Of a stretch of 64,000 nt of DNA, positions 1-8,311 are shown piece after piece. Below the pieces are notes generated by a model, which saw only the letters and a program-made list of their open reading frames with translations, made no database searches and was not told the origin of the DNA. The stretch spans positions 123,971-187,970 of the forward strand of contig JAPYUX010000003.1 in assembly GCA_029940375.1 (NCBI GenBank), read 5' to 3'. Position 1 is the stretch's first letter, and every line of letters begins with the position of its first letter. The stretch is from Dehalococcoidia bacterium (GTDB lineage: Bacteria > Chloroflexota > Dehalococcoidia > Lucifugimonadales > Lucifugimonadaceae). Position numbers and translations under genes: made by a program.

Positions 1-142
1 CATTTAATTCGTTGGTATCTGGATTAAATGAAAGAATACGATTCTGAGATATGTTAGAAAAAAGTAACAGACTCCCGTTCCAACATGCTCCCTCAGTAAT
101 CGTACCTATTTTTGGAATAACTTCATTAAATGTCCAAGACAT
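1..142 (-). CDS. SMP-30/gluconolactonase-like protein, N-terminal fragment
   Basis: The gene reads leftward out of the window, so only the first 47 codons are present. The peptide has the EGACW...LLLFSNI...NRILSFNPDT pattern of the first blade of the SMP-30/gluconolactonase/LRE beta-propeller family, in which the Glu of the EG(P/A) motif (E17 here) is a metal ligand. The ATG at 142 follows an AAAGAGGT ribosome-binding site. It is divergent from thiD across 94 bases. The family hydrolyses sugar lactones or related esters. The substrate cannot be told from this piece, and another six-bladed propeller family is possible. Confidence 0.6.
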   Translation of the reverse strand, partial: MSWTFNEVIPKIGTITEGACWNGSLLLFSNISQNRILSFNPDTNELN

Positions 143-236
143 ATAACCTCTTTCAAAATAAAATATATAAAAGTATTTTACAAAGATTAAACTATTTGTA
201 AATTTAGTTTATATTTTTTATTTAAAAAGAAAAAAA

Positions 237-1046
237 ATGTTTATGAAACCTGACGGAGAAATTTTACCTATATGCTTAACTATTGCTGGCTCGGATTCAG
301 GAGGTGGAGCTGGCATTCAAGCTGATTTGAAAACTTTTGCTTCAATGGATTGTTACGGTGTGTCAGTTGTAACTTCAGTAACTGCTCAAAATACAAAAGG
401 GGTGGATGATATACATGTGATACCAACCCTTACTATTTTAAACCAATTAAAATCTATTACGAGCGATATGAAATTTAGAGCTGTAAAAACAGGAATGATT
501 CCTGAAAAATCAATTGTAGAATCGATTGTTGATAATATTTCTTATGTCTCCAATTTGAAATTAGTCGTAGATCCAGTTATAGTATCAACTTCAGGTCATA
601 AGTTAATATCTGATGAGGCTATAAATACAATAAGATCTAAATTATTTCCCATTGCCAAAATCATCACCCCTAATTTACCTGAAGCGGAAGTACTCATTTC
701 AAAGAAAATTTTGAACAAAAGAGATGTAAAAGATGCGTGTAAATATTTAATTGATTTAGGCCCAGAATCAGTAGTCATAAAAGGTGGCCATTTTTTTGAT
801 TCTAAGATTTCTGAAGATATTTTTTATGATGGACAAAATTTTGAATTTTTTTCTGAAAGGAGAATAGAAACAACTTCTACTCATGGTAGCGGATGTACAT
901 TTTCTGCTGCGATAACCAGCATGTTGGCTAAAAATTATTCTATAGTTGATTCTGTTTCTTCAGCAAAAAAATATGTGACAAAGGCAATTGATCAAGCATA
1001 CAAAATAGGAGAGGGAAATGGTCCCTTGAATCATTTCTTTTCATAA
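237..1046 (+). CDS. thiD: Hydroxymethylpyrimidine/phosphomethylpyrimidine kinase
   Basis: ThiD phosphorylates HMP and HMP-phosphate to HMP-pyrophosphate for thiamine synthesis in the cytoplasm. The 269-residue protein has the usual ribokinase-fold layout: an N-terminal TIAGSDSGGGAGIQAD substrate loop (residues 15-30), a KTGM motif near 84, DPV near 112, and the C-terminal STHGSGCTFSAAI anion hole and catalytic Cys (C220). Length is normal for the family. The ATG at 237 follows an A-rich AAAAAGAAAA stretch; a second ATG two codons on is an alternative. No other thiamine gene is nearby and no TPP riboswitch is visible upstream. Confidence 0.95.
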   Translation: MFMKPDGEILPICLTIAGSDSGGGAGIQADLKTFASMDCYGVSVVTSVTAQNTKGVDDIHVIPTLTILNQLKSITSDMKFRAVKTGMIPEKSIVESIVDNISYVSNLKLVVDPVIVSTSGHKLISDEAINTIRSKLFPIAKIITPNLPEAEVLISKKILNKRDVKDACKYLIDLGPESVVIKGGHFFDSKISEDIFYDGQNFEFFSERRIETTSTHGSGCTFSAAITSMLAKNYSIVDSVSSAKKYVTKAIDQAYKIGEGNGPLNHFFS

Positions 1047-1793
1047 TTGTATGTTACCGACTTTATAAGGATTTTTTGTAATTATCTTAATTGAATGTTT
1101 TGAAAATATTAAATTTATATTGTTGTGAAATAAAATTTTTTCAAAATATATTTTTGGATCAATAAATAAAATAGATGGATGCATAATAAGATGATTATCT
1201 GAAACAGAATTATCAAAATTGATTCTATTTAATTTGTTCTTTGCTATTGGATGTTTTGAGTTTTCTAATTTATAACTTGAAATATCTTTTTTGATTAGAA
1301 ATTCATTCATTTTTTTATGTATATCTGTTCCTGTTATTTTTTGATTTGTTTCTATAATTTCGTCTAGATATCCTATGATTGATTTTTCAGTATCAATCAA
1401 TGCATTTATACATGCTTGCTGTCTTTCATTGAAATCACAATTTATTTTAACTAATTTCGATAAAGATCCAAAATTATCAGAATCTTTATTACTTACCATA
1501 AAATTCATAGATAATAATCCTCTTCGTCTAATTATTCTTGAATTATTAACACTTGGAACATAGCTTGATATTGCATTATTTTCATTAAAGGCTATTCTTG
1601 GAATTTGTTTTGATACTAAATCGTAATCATTATATTTCCCTAATATAAACTGCATTACGTCATGTTCTGAAATTTTCCAATTGATATTTTCACTTATAAA
1701 TTCGCAAGTATCTTTGTAAATCTCAAATAAAATATTTGATATCTTGACCGATTTAGAAATATCGTTTTTATTTAATTGTTCGTACCTAATCAT
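1041..1793 (-). CDS. Unrecognised protein coupled to mocA-like and xdhC genes
   Basis: This 250-residue protein is not one I recognise. It has no signal peptide, membrane segment or Cys cluster. Its middle (about 130-170) is helical and weakly recalls the linker of M24 peptidases, but the M24 metal ligands are not identifiable. It starts with ATG one base after the mocA-like stop codon and its 3' end overlaps thiD by six bases on the opposite strand. Order is xdhC, mocA-like, this gene, which suggests translational coupling and a role with molybdenum-cofactor insertion or the same enzyme. That role is inference from position only. Confidence 0.75.
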   Translation of the reverse strand: MIRYEQLNKNDISKSVKISNILFEIYKDTCEFISENINWKISEHDVMQFILGKYNDYDLVSKQIPRIAFNENNAISSYVPSVNNSRIIRRRGLLSMNFMVSNKDSDNFGSLSKLVKINCDFNERQQACINALIDTEKSIIGYLDEIIETNQKITGTDIHKKMNEFLIKKDISSYKLENSKHPIAKNKLNRINFDNSVSDNHLIMHPSILFIDPKIYFEKILFHNNINLIFSKHSIKIITKNPYKVGNIQL

Positions 1794-1794
1794 C

Positions 1795-2394
1795 CTAAAT
1801 TAATTTTAGACCTCTTGCTTTGTCTAAACTCTCGGTAGAATTTAAATCTAAATGAGTCCATTTTGAATTGATTTTTATTGTTTGTACAATTTTGTTATTT
1901 TTTCTAAAGAAAGTTCTTAAACCATCGTCAAATTTGCCAATTTTTAAAATTTCTGGGAACATTTTCTCATTGAAAATTATCGGATGCCCTCTTTTGTTAT
2001 TATTAAAAGGTGCTGATATCATAGCATTATTTTTAAGATGAAAATGTAATAATTTTTTCAAGAATTTTTTTGGTCTAGGTTGATCAACTCCAATTATAAG
2101 TAGATTATTTGTATTTTTACTAATATTATTAATCCCTTTAATTATTGATGAAGATTTTCCTGTTTTATAATTTTCGTTATAGATAATTTTTGTATTTTCG
2201 TTTTGAATATAAGGAATGATTTTTTCTTTTTCGTGACCTAATACAATAAACACTTTATTACAACCACTATTTAACAAAGTTTCTATTTGAAATTGTATAA
2301 GTTTTTGATTATGCCAATCTACAAGGGCTTTTGTAAAACCCATTCTTGAAGATTTACCTGCAGATAGTAATAATGCATCAATCTTTTTGGTCAT
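1795..2394 (-). CDS. MobA/MocA-like nucleotidyltransferase
   Basis: This 199-residue protein belongs to the NTP_transf_3 family, which attaches CMP or GMP to molybdopterin. It opens with LLLSAGKSSRMGFTKAL, the LAAGxSxRMGxxK nucleotide-binding loop, and has IGVDQPRP near residue 100, the acidic metal-binding segment (usually D-x-P). PFNNNKRGHPIIF near 130 matches the family's GxRGHP motif, typical of the MocA (cytidylyl) branch. It lies five bases downstream of xdhC, and MocA with XdhC is a classic pairing for xanthine dehydrogenase or CO-dehydrogenase-like enzymes. No such large hydroxylase is encoded in the window, so its client is elsewhere. MobA is the alternative. Confidence 0.85.
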   Translation of the reverse strand: MTKKIDALLLSAGKSSRMGFTKALVDWHNQKLIQFQIETLLNSGCNKVFIVLGHEKEKIIPYIQNENTKIIYNENYKTGKSSSIIKGINNISKNTNNLLIIGVDQPRPKKFLKKLLHFHLKNNAMISAPFNNNKRGHPIIFNEKMFPEILKIGKFDDGLRTFFRKNNKIVQTIKINSKWTHLDLNSTESLDKARGLKLI

Positions 2395-2399
2395 ATAAT

Positions 2400-3518
2400 T
2401 TATCTGATAGTATTAGTGGCTTTAGTTCTAATTTTATCAATATATTTTTTCTCTAACATCATGGCTCTATTTGATCCACCGAGCCTAAAAGACAAAATTT
2501 CAGAAATAATAGAAATTGCTATTTCTTCTGGTGTTCTAGCTCCTATATCAATCCCAACAGGCGCTTTCAATTTTTGGAAAGATTCTTCTTCGATGCCTTC
2601 TTTTAGTAATTTTTCAATTATGAGGATAGTTTTCCTCTTAGATCCTAATAATCCGACATAAGATGCATTGGTATTTAGAGCTGCCTTTGTTGCAACATCA
2701 TCTTGTTTATGACCTCTCGTTGCTATAACAATAAATGTATTAGGGTTTATATTAAATTCATTGAATCCATTTTGATAAGAAGCAACCTTTACCTCATTGG
2801 CTTCTGGGAATCTTTTGGTATTAGCAAATTCTTTTCTATCATCAAAAATGTTTAATTCAAACCCTAAAGGTTTAGCCAAAGAAGCTATCGCTTTAGAGAC
2901 ATGTCCTCCTCCGACAATTAGTAATTTTGGTGGAGTTGTAAAAGCTTCTATATAAATCTGTTTGTTTAATATATTTATGGTTTTATTTTTTCCCATAGAC
3001 ATTAATTCTCGTGCACTTTTTATAATTTTATTATCAATTTCACTGTCTATTAAAGTTCCATTGACACTTCCATCTTCTTTGATTAGAATTTTTCCCCCTA
3101 TTTCTTTTGAGTTTTTTGATTCAAGGATTTGTGCAAGAGCAACGGGGGATCCCCCATTGTATGCTTTATCTATTTCTTCTAAAAAGAATTCAAATTCAAG
3201 TTTATTATCTATTGGATCAATCATAAAATGCATTGTGCCGCCACAAACTAAACCATCTTGTGCTGCCAAATCTTCATTTAATTCATAGGGTCTTATTTCT
3301 GCCTTTTCATTTCTTTTGATTTTTTCGCTTGAAGCAAACCAAATATCTCCTTCAACACACCCGCCTCCCAATGTCCCAACACCTGAACCATCTTCTCTGA
3401 CTAGTAATTTTGCTCCAGATTTTTGAGGGGTTGAGCCTTGAGTTCTTATTACGGTAGAAATAACAAATTTCTTGTTATTATTGATTTCTTTTATTGCTGC
3501 GTCAAATACTTCTTTCAT
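2400..3518 (-). CDS. xdhC: XdhC/CoxI family molybdenum-cofactor chaperone
   Basis: XdhC proteins bind Moco, promote its sulfuration and deliver it to xanthine-dehydrogenase-type hydroxylases. The 372-residue product shows the N-terminal XdhC/CoxI domain (TVIRTQGSTPQKSGAKLLV, then GTLGGGCVEGDIW with a conserved Cys near residue 83). The C-terminal Rossmann domain has LLIVGGGHVSKAIASLA near 200 and the YVGLLGSKRK motif near 287, followed by GIDIGARTPEEIAISI. ATG start behind GGGAGAAAAT. First gene of a three-gene operon with the mocA-like gene. A 14-base perfect palindrome 52 bases upstream of the start may be an operator. Confidence 0.93.
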   Translation of the reverse strand: MKEVFDAAIKEINNNKKFVISTVIRTQGSTPQKSGAKLLVREDGSGVGTLGGGCVEGDIWFASSEKIKRNEKAEIRPYELNEDLAAQDGLVCGGTMHFMIDPIDNKLEFEFFLEEIDKAYNGGSPVALAQILESKNSKEIGGKILIKEDGSVNGTLIDSEIDNKIIKSARELMSMGKNKTINILNKQIYIEAFTTPPKLLIVGGGHVSKAIASLAKPLGFELNIFDDRKEFANTKRFPEANEVKVASYQNGFNEFNINPNTFIVIATRGHKQDDVATKAALNTNASYVGLLGSKRKTILIIEKLLKEGIEEESFQKLKAPVGIDIGARTPEEIAISIISEILSFRLGGSNRAMMLEKKYIDKIRTKATNTIR

Positions 3519-3569
3519 ATTTTCTCCCTATGTTAAGTTTAATTGTATTCTTCAATCAAATCAATAAAT

Positions 3570-3583
3570 GGTATATATATACC
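3570..3583. promoter_or_regulatory. Perfect 14-bp palindrome upstream of xdhC, possible operator
   Basis: GGTATATATATACC is exactly self-complementary. It lies between the enolase-superfamily gene (ends 3645) and the xdhC start (3518), where an operator of the xdhC operon would be expected. Dyads of this size are typical of dimeric GntR- or TetR-type repressors, but no regulator gene is adjacent. Alternating TA is also common in A+T-rich spacers, so function is unproven. Confidence 0.3.
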
Positions 3584-3644
3584 TAAATTTGGTTACTTTA
3601 AATTCTTATCCTTATAAAATATTCAATTGAAATTATTGTAAATT

Positions 3645-4742
3645 TTAAATCCTAAAAGGTTCTAAGTCTTTCCATTTAGGATTTAATCCAAACCCTGGAA
3701 GATCAGGAGCATAAACGTATCCATCTTTCAAAACCAATTCGTTTTCCCAAATTTTTCCATGCATAGGATTTACTGTATCTCTATAATATTCAAGAATTAA
3801 TCCATTTGGAATTGCCGAGACAAGATGAATATGTACTTCTTGAGCACCATGAGGAGCAATATCTAAATCATTACTTTGAGCAAGTGCACATACCTTCATA
3901 AATTCCGTAACTCCACCAAGTATAAGACAATCTGGTTGTAATATATCAACAGCTCTGTGATTTATCATGTCTCTAAATCCATATCTAGTATATTCATTTT
4001 CACCTGCAGCTATTGGAATAGATGTAGACCTAGTAATTTCAGCTTGGCCAATATAATCATCTGGTTCAACAGGCTCTTCGAACCAAAACAAATCATATTT
4101 TTCTGCTTTTCTTGCAAATTCTATTGCTTGATAATGCCTGTAAGCATTATTTGCATCCACCATTAATTTCACGTCACTTCCTATTACTTCTCTACAAATT
4201 TTTACTCTCTCAATATCTTCGTTTATAGATAAAGCTCCAACTTTAATTTTTACTGATTTGGCCCCCATTTTTACGTTATCTTCCATCTCTTGAGCCAATT
4301 CTTTTAAACCTTTTCCTTTTTCGTAATATCCTCCAGCAATATATGTATCAACTTTATTTGTAAAACCGCCTAGTAATTTATAAACTGGCAAATTTGAGAA
4401 TTTTCCTTTTATATCCCATAATGCAATATCTATTCCAGAAATAACTCTAGTAGTAATACCTCTTCTACCAACTAATTTTGGTCTCCACATTTCATGCCAA
4501 ATTCGCTCATTGTCTAATGGGTCTAATCCAATTATTCCTTTCTTAAAATGATCTACAAGTTCTCTTGCAACATTAGGGCTAACATCTATACCTGCAGAAA
4601 TTCCTATTCCAGTAATTTCAGGATGATCAGTTTCGATTTCTACAATGTTCAAAACATTATGAGTATATGTATATAATCCATTAGTAATAGGAGTTGATCT
4701 TTCCCATCTGTATATTTTTAGATTAACATCTGTTATTTTCAT
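3645..4742 (-). CDS. Enolase-superfamily (mandelate racemase/MLE-like) enzyme
   Basis: A 365-residue member of the mandelate racemase subgroup, cytoplasmic, which abstracts the alpha proton of a carboxylate, usually to dehydrate or epimerise an acid sugar. The catalytic set is complete: a KIK pair (K165, K167), metal ligands in VDANNAY (D196), WFEEP (E222) and AAGEN (E248), and a general-base His in APHGA (H298). I chose the ATG at 4742 because GGGGTG lies six bases upstream; a GTG at 4751 falls inside that site. It is a single gene with its own spacers. Resemblance to L-rhamnonate or galactarate dehydratases is general; the substrate is unknown. Confidence 0.9.
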   Translation of the reverse strand: MKITDVNLKIYRWERSTPITNGLYTYTHNVLNIVEIETDHPEITGIGISAGIDVSPNVARELVDHFKKGIIGLDPLDNERIWHEMWRPKLVGRRGITTRVISGIDIALWDIKGKFSNLPVYKLLGGFTNKVDTYIAGGYYEKGKGLKELAQEMEDNVKMGAKSVKIKVGALSINEDIERVKICREVIGSDVKLMVDANNAYRHYQAIEFARKAEKYDLFWFEEPVEPDDYIGQAEITRSTSIPIAAGENEYTRYGFRDMINHRAVDILQPDCLILGGVTEFMKVCALAQSNDLDIAPHGAQEVHIHLVSAIPNGLILEYYRDTVNPMHGKIWENELVLKDGYVYAPDLPGFGLNPKWKDLEPFRI

Positions 4743-4824
4743 TTTTTTCACCCCAAGTTATGTTATTTATGAAATAATTGTTTTAGAAAGTTTAAACCTT
4801 TTCTTCTTCAAGGTAAACGTATAT

Positions 4825-4830
4825 TATAAT
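4825..4830 (+). promoter_or_regulatory. Candidate -10 element for tRNA-Met
   Basis: TATAAT lies 34 bases before the tRNA gene in a spacer between divergent genes. No good -35 box sits at 16-18 bases; the upstream TTCTTCTTCA stretch is a weak fit. It could drive the tRNA and the dehydrogenase operon behind it. Confidence 0.35.
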
Positions 4831-4864
4831 TTTCATTGAAGTATAGAGAGAAATTAAACCTAAA

Positions 4865-4940
4865 GGGTCCGTAGCTCAGTGGTAAGAGCAGTCGGCTCAT
4901 AACCGATTGGTCGCAGGTTCAAATCCTGCCGGACCCACCA
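4865..4940 (+). tRNA. tRNA with CAU anticodon (tRNA-Met class)
   Basis: A 76-base cloverleaf can be drawn by hand. Acceptor arms GGGTCCG and CGGACCC pair perfectly, the D-arm begins TAGCTCAGTGGTAAGAGC, the anticodon stem TCGG/CCGA holds the loop CTCATAA (anticodon CAT), and the T-arm is GCAGG-TTCAAAT-CCTGC. The CCA end is encoded. A fully paired first base pair (G-C) argues for elongator Met, or Ile2 with lysidine, rather than initiator tRNA. The dehydrogenase start codon follows 14 bases later, so the two may share a transcript. Confidence 0.95.
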
Positions 4941-4954
4941 AAAAGGAGAGATTT

Positions 4955-5947
4955 TTGAAAGTAGCTCAAATAACTGGATATAGAAAAATTGAAATTACAG
5001 ACAGTCCAGATTTAGGAAATTTAGAAGATGAGCACGTAAGATTTAAAACTGATTGCATTTCAATTTGTGGATCTGATATTCATAGTGCTTTTGATAAAGT
5101 GATTCCTGAGGAAGAGTATCCATTGCCACCCGGAATGCCAATTCATGAAGTAGCATCAGTAGTAGTAGAATCAAAAGATGAAAGATATCCAGTAGGTTCT
5201 AGAGCAATTGTTATACCTAATTATAGAAAACCAGATGGAAGCCTTGGAACAGGTGGGGCGGTGGAATATATCGACCAAACTCATGAAAGAATTATTAAAT
5301 TGCCTGATTGGGGAGAATTGGAAGATTGGTTGATGCTACAACATTCAGGGACAGTTTTATATTCTGCGAAACATTGGGGGAATATTTTTGGAAAAAAAAT
5401 AGCTGTTCTAGGTCAAGGTGGTATAGGATTATCATTTACAATGTTTGCATCTAAGCAAGGTGCAGCGGAAGTAGTGGGGATAGATAAACATGATTACAGG
5501 CTTGAGAAAAGTATTTCAATAGGCGCAACTAAAACTATGAAATTTGTTAATCTTGACGATCTGATCCAAAAAACAGAAGATCTTACCAACGGAGAACTTT
5601 TTGATATAGTTGTAGATGCTTCAGGCAATAAAGAAGGATTTAACATTTGTTTGAATTTATTAAAACCAACCGGAAAATTTATAACTTTCAGTATCGTTAC
5701 TGAAGACATGGTTGAATTCGAACATAGTCTAATGCTAAGAAAGAATTTGGATATTCATGCAACTCAGATAGCTACAACCCCTGAGCCTATATCAGAGATC
5801 AGAGAATTAGTATCTTTAGCAGAAAGAGGTTGGTGGGATCCAAAGCTTTTGAAGACTAACGTTACTTCAATAGATAATATTCAAGAAGCATGTGAAAATT
5901 ATATGAGTCAGAAAGATAATGTTATAAAAACAGTACTTAAATTTTAA
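4955..5947 (+). CDS. Zinc-type medium-chain alcohol dehydrogenase
   Basis: A 330-residue MDR enzyme that oxidises an alcohol with NAD(P). It shows the catalytic zinc Cys in ICGSDIH (C38), an IHE motif in place of the usual GHE (H64, E65), and a Rossmann loop GQGGIG (153-158) followed by the VVGID acidic strand. The four-Cys structural zinc lobe is missing, as in some sorbitol/threonine-type relatives. The TTG start at 4955 follows AAGGAG by six bases; an earlier in-frame ATG at 4907 lies inside the tRNA and is rejected. It is followed three bases later by the DAO-family oxidase, suggesting a two-gene unit. Substrate unknown. Confidence 0.88.
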   Translation: MKVAQITGYRKIEITDSPDLGNLEDEHVRFKTDCISICGSDIHSAFDKVIPEEEYPLPPGMPIHEVASVVVESKDERYPVGSRAIVIPNYRKPDGSLGTGGAVEYIDQTHERIIKLPDWGELEDWLMLQHSGTVLYSAKHWGNIFGKKIAVLGQGGIGLSFTMFASKQGAAEVVGIDKHDYRLEKSISIGATKTMKFVNLDDLIQKTEDLTNGELFDIVVDASGNKEGFNICLNLLKPTGKFITFSIVTEDMVEFEHSLMLRKNLDIHATQIATTPEPISEIRELVSLAERGWWDPKLLKTNVTSIDNIQEACENYMSQKDNVIKTVLKF

Positions 5948-5950
5948 CCA

Positions 5951-7000
5951 ATGAAATATGAAAATTTGATAATTGGATCTGGTTTGTTTGGTTTATCTAT
6001 TGCTAGAGAATTACTGAATAAAGGTGAAAAAGTATGCATTATTGATAGATACTCTGACCCAAATGAATCATCAGTCAATGCCTTAGGGAGAATTGATCCT
6101 ATACTTGGAGGTGCAGGTCATGGTAATGAAACAAAACCGATAGAGGTTGCAAAGAAGAGTTTAGAAGCCTATAAAAAATTTATTAGTTTAAATGATCAAT
6201 TTAAAGAAAGCATTGAATTTGAAATAAAACCTACTATTCATTTTTATAATGAAGAGAATCATTATCAAGCCATAAATGAACTTATAGAAATAATTGATAA
6301 TGATAGAATATTTTTTTCGATAGAAAAAAAAGATTACTCTAAAAAAATTCATTTTCTACCCAATAAGAATTTTAAATACCACTCAATTTTCAATGGAACA
6401 ATTTTTATAAACTCTAAGAAATTTAGATCAACTTTATTTGAAGAGTGTAATAATAAAGGCCTAATGTCGATCACTGATGAAATCAAAGGGATTGAGAGGT
6501 TAAACGAAGGAATAAAATTGGTAAGTAAAAACAAAGAATATTTGACCGAAAGATTAATAGTTGCGGCTGGACCATGGAGTAATCAAATCCTAGGAGATTT
6601 ATCGGATATAAATATATTCCCGTCTAAAGGACAAATAATAAAATTGTTTGATCAGAATAATAGTTTTACTGAATTTCATTTACATGGGCCATGTTCAGTC
6701 GTTAAAAAGCGTGATGGCCTTATATGGGTGGCAGCAACCGTAGAGGATATGGGTTTTGATAAAAAAATTACATCTGAAGCAGCTAAAGAATTGATTCAGA
6801 AAGCAACATTGCTTTATGATGGAATAGATAAGTTTCCCATTCATAGTCAAACTGCTTGTTTAAGGCCAAGTATCCTCGATGACCTGCCGGCTATAACTCA
6901 AATATCAAATGATCAGATCTATTTGGCAAGTGGGGGCGGAGGTTGGGGAATTATGATGTCTATAATGGTTGGAGAATTAATGACAGAACTTTTTAAATGA
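5951..7000 (+). CDS. FAD-dependent oxidoreductase (DAO family)
   Basis: A 349-residue flavoprotein of the D-amino-acid oxidase/glycine oxidase superfamily. The N-terminal GSGLFGLSIARELLNKGEKV (8-27) is the ADP-binding beta-alpha-beta unit, with the acidic end IIDR. RLIVAAGPWSNQIL near 202-215 is the second FAD motif, and ASGGGGWGIMMS near 327-338 is the C-terminal flavin loop. It begins three bases after the zinc dehydrogenase, so the two probably act on one substrate, for example an amino or hydroxy acid. Length is normal. No membrane segment is seen, so it is probably soluble. Substrate not assignable. Confidence 0.88.
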   Translation: MKYENLIIGSGLFGLSIARELLNKGEKVCIIDRYSDPNESSVNALGRIDPILGGAGHGNETKPIEVAKKSLEAYKKFISLNDQFKESIEFEIKPTIHFYNEENHYQAINELIEIIDNDRIFFSIEKKDYSKKIHFLPNKNFKYHSIFNGTIFINSKKFRSTLFEECNNKGLMSITDEIKGIERLNEGIKLVSKNKEYLTERLIVAAGPWSNQILGDLSDINIFPSKGQIIKLFDQNNSFTEFHLHGPCSVVKKRDGLIWVAATVEDMGFDKKITSEAAKELIQKATLLYDGIDKFPIHSQTACLRPSILDDLPAITQISNDQIYLASGGGGWGIMMSIMVGELMTELFK

Positions 7001-7007
7001 AAAAATG

Positions 7008-7709
7008 TTAAACATCTCCAAATCTTTCATTCAAAATCTCTCTATGAGGGAATGTTTCCTTAATTATTCCATTTACATTTTCTACAAATGTATCTGAACC
7101 ACAAATAAATATTTTATGATACAAATTTTTATTTAATTTCTCAAATGCTTTTATATTTATTCTTCCAGTTCCTTTAGACCATTTGTCTGGAATCTCTTGT
7201 GTAATATAAGGATAGTAATTTCTTTTTTCATTTTGCTTAATCAATACATCATAATCGACTAAACCACTAAAATTTTTTGACCAATGAAATAATGTTAATT
7301 GAAATTTTTTATTAGAATATCTATTTTTTATCATTGACATAAATGGGGCTATCCCAGAGCCTCCAGCTATCAAAATAACATCCTTATCTATAATAGGTAA
7401 AATGAAAAATTGTCCTAGGGGTTTTGAAACTAGTAATTCATCACCAATATCGGATATATCGTAAAAGTAGGTAGATACCTCTCCCTCAGGAATTCTCTCT
7501 ATCAGGATTTCTATATATTTATTATTTGGCTTTGAAGCAATTGAATATGGCCTATAAGCTTTATAGTCATTTTGAGCAGTTAGGCAAATTTCTACGTATT
7601 GGCCTGGTATATGTCCTTTCCATCCATCTACTGATAATCTGATCAAGCACAATTCTGCATTTATAATTTTTTTTGAAGAAATTTTTGCCTTGAAAAAATG
7701 CTGATTCAT
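7008..7709 (-). CDS. Ferredoxin-NADP reductase-family flavin reductase
   Basis: A 233-residue FAD/NAD(P)H oxidoreductase of the ferredoxin reductase superfamily. RPYSIAS (53-59) is the FAD-binding RxYS motif, AGGSGIAPFMSMI (115-127) binds pyridine nucleotide, and ICGSD near 203 is the NADPH-ring motif. No 2Fe-2S Cys cluster is present, so it needs an outside electron partner. Its ATG lies two bases after the stop of the sulfite-oxidase-like molybdoenzyme. That makes it the likely electron partner of this enzyme, which has no haem domain of its own. The pairing is inference; direct electron transfer is untested. Confidence 0.88.
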   Translation of the reverse strand: MNQHFFKAKISSKKIINAELCLIRLSVDGWKGHIPGQYVEICLTAQNDYKAYRPYSIASKPNNKYIEILIERIPEGEVSTYFYDISDIGDELLVSKPLGQFFILPIIDKDVILIAGGSGIAPFMSMIKNRYSNKKFQLTLFHWSKNFSGLVDYDVLIKQNEKRNYYPYITQEIPDKWSKGTGRINIKAFEKLNKNLYHKIFICGSDTFVENVNGIIKETFPHREILNERFGDV

Positions 7710-7711
7710 TT

Positions 7712-8311
7712 TTATGAATATCTTTGTTCTTTCCAGGGATCACCATACATGTGATAACCATAATTTTCCCAAAATCCTGGCTTGTCTTCATCTATAAAAC
7801 TAATTGAACTAACCCACTTTGCTGATTTCCAGAAATATAGATGAGGGACTAATAGCCTTATAGGACCACCATGTTCAGGAGTAATAGGTTTTTTTTCATA
7901 CTCATAAGCAATAAGTGTGAATTCTCTCAATAGATCTTCGGTTGGTAGGTTAGTAGTGTAACCAGTAGAAGCCCCAATCATAACCCAATCTGATGGTACT
8001 TCTAAATCTAGTGATTTTATTATATTTTGTACGCTAACTCCTCTCCAGTTCATATCAAATTTAGTCCATCGAGTAACACAATGAATATCTTTAGTTAGTT
8101 CAGTTGACTTTATTTTGTTTAAAGAATTCCAATCAATTTCTGCCATAATTTCATTATTATATGAAAATGATAGTTTCCAATCTAGTAAATTAATATCTGG
8201 AGTTGGTTCAGCCGATAGAACAGGGAATCTATTTTCTAAATATTGTCCAGGAGGTAATCTTTTTTTATCTAAATCATCATTACCTTTACCAAAAAAGCCT
8301 CTAGTTACCAA
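7712..8311 (-). CDS. Sulfite-oxidase-like molybdopterin oxidoreductase (soluble)
   Basis: A 199-residue protein consisting of little more than the SUOX/YedY molybdopterin fold. IHCVTRWTKF carries the Cys that ligates molybdenum (C78). WRGVSVQNII follows as in the family, and PEHGGPIRLLVPHLYFWKSAKWV matches the conserved pterin-binding stretch. No twin-arginine signal, dimerisation domain or haem b domain is seen, so it is probably cytoplasmic. The TTG start follows GGGAG by nine bases and the gene overlaps the upstream enolase-superfamily gene by seven. Likely partner is the flavin reductase downstream. Substrate (sulfite, sulfoxide or other) unknown. Confidence 0.9.
   Translation of the reverse strand: MVTRGFFGKGNDDLDKKRLPPGQYLENRFPVLSAEPTPDINLLDWKLSFSYNNEIMAEIDWNSLNKIKSTELTKDIHCVTRWTKFDMNWRGVSVQNIIKSLDLEVPSDWVMIGASTGYTTNLPTEDLLREFTLIAYEYEKKPITPEHGGPIRLLVPHLYFWKSAKWVSSISFIDEDKPGFWENYGYHMYGDPWKEQRYS

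Noticed and set aside
143-236. TPP riboswitch before thiD
   Set aside because: The conserved pyrimidine-sensor and CUGAGA motifs are absent.
1041-1793. M24 metallopeptidase identity for the 250-residue gene
   Set aside because: Helical similarity only; the conserved Asp, His and Glu metal ligands cannot be found.
4907-4954. Upstream extension of the zinc dehydrogenase frame to an ATG at 4907
   Set aside because: It lies inside the tRNA gene; the TTG at 4955 has a strong ribosome-binding site and gives a normal length.
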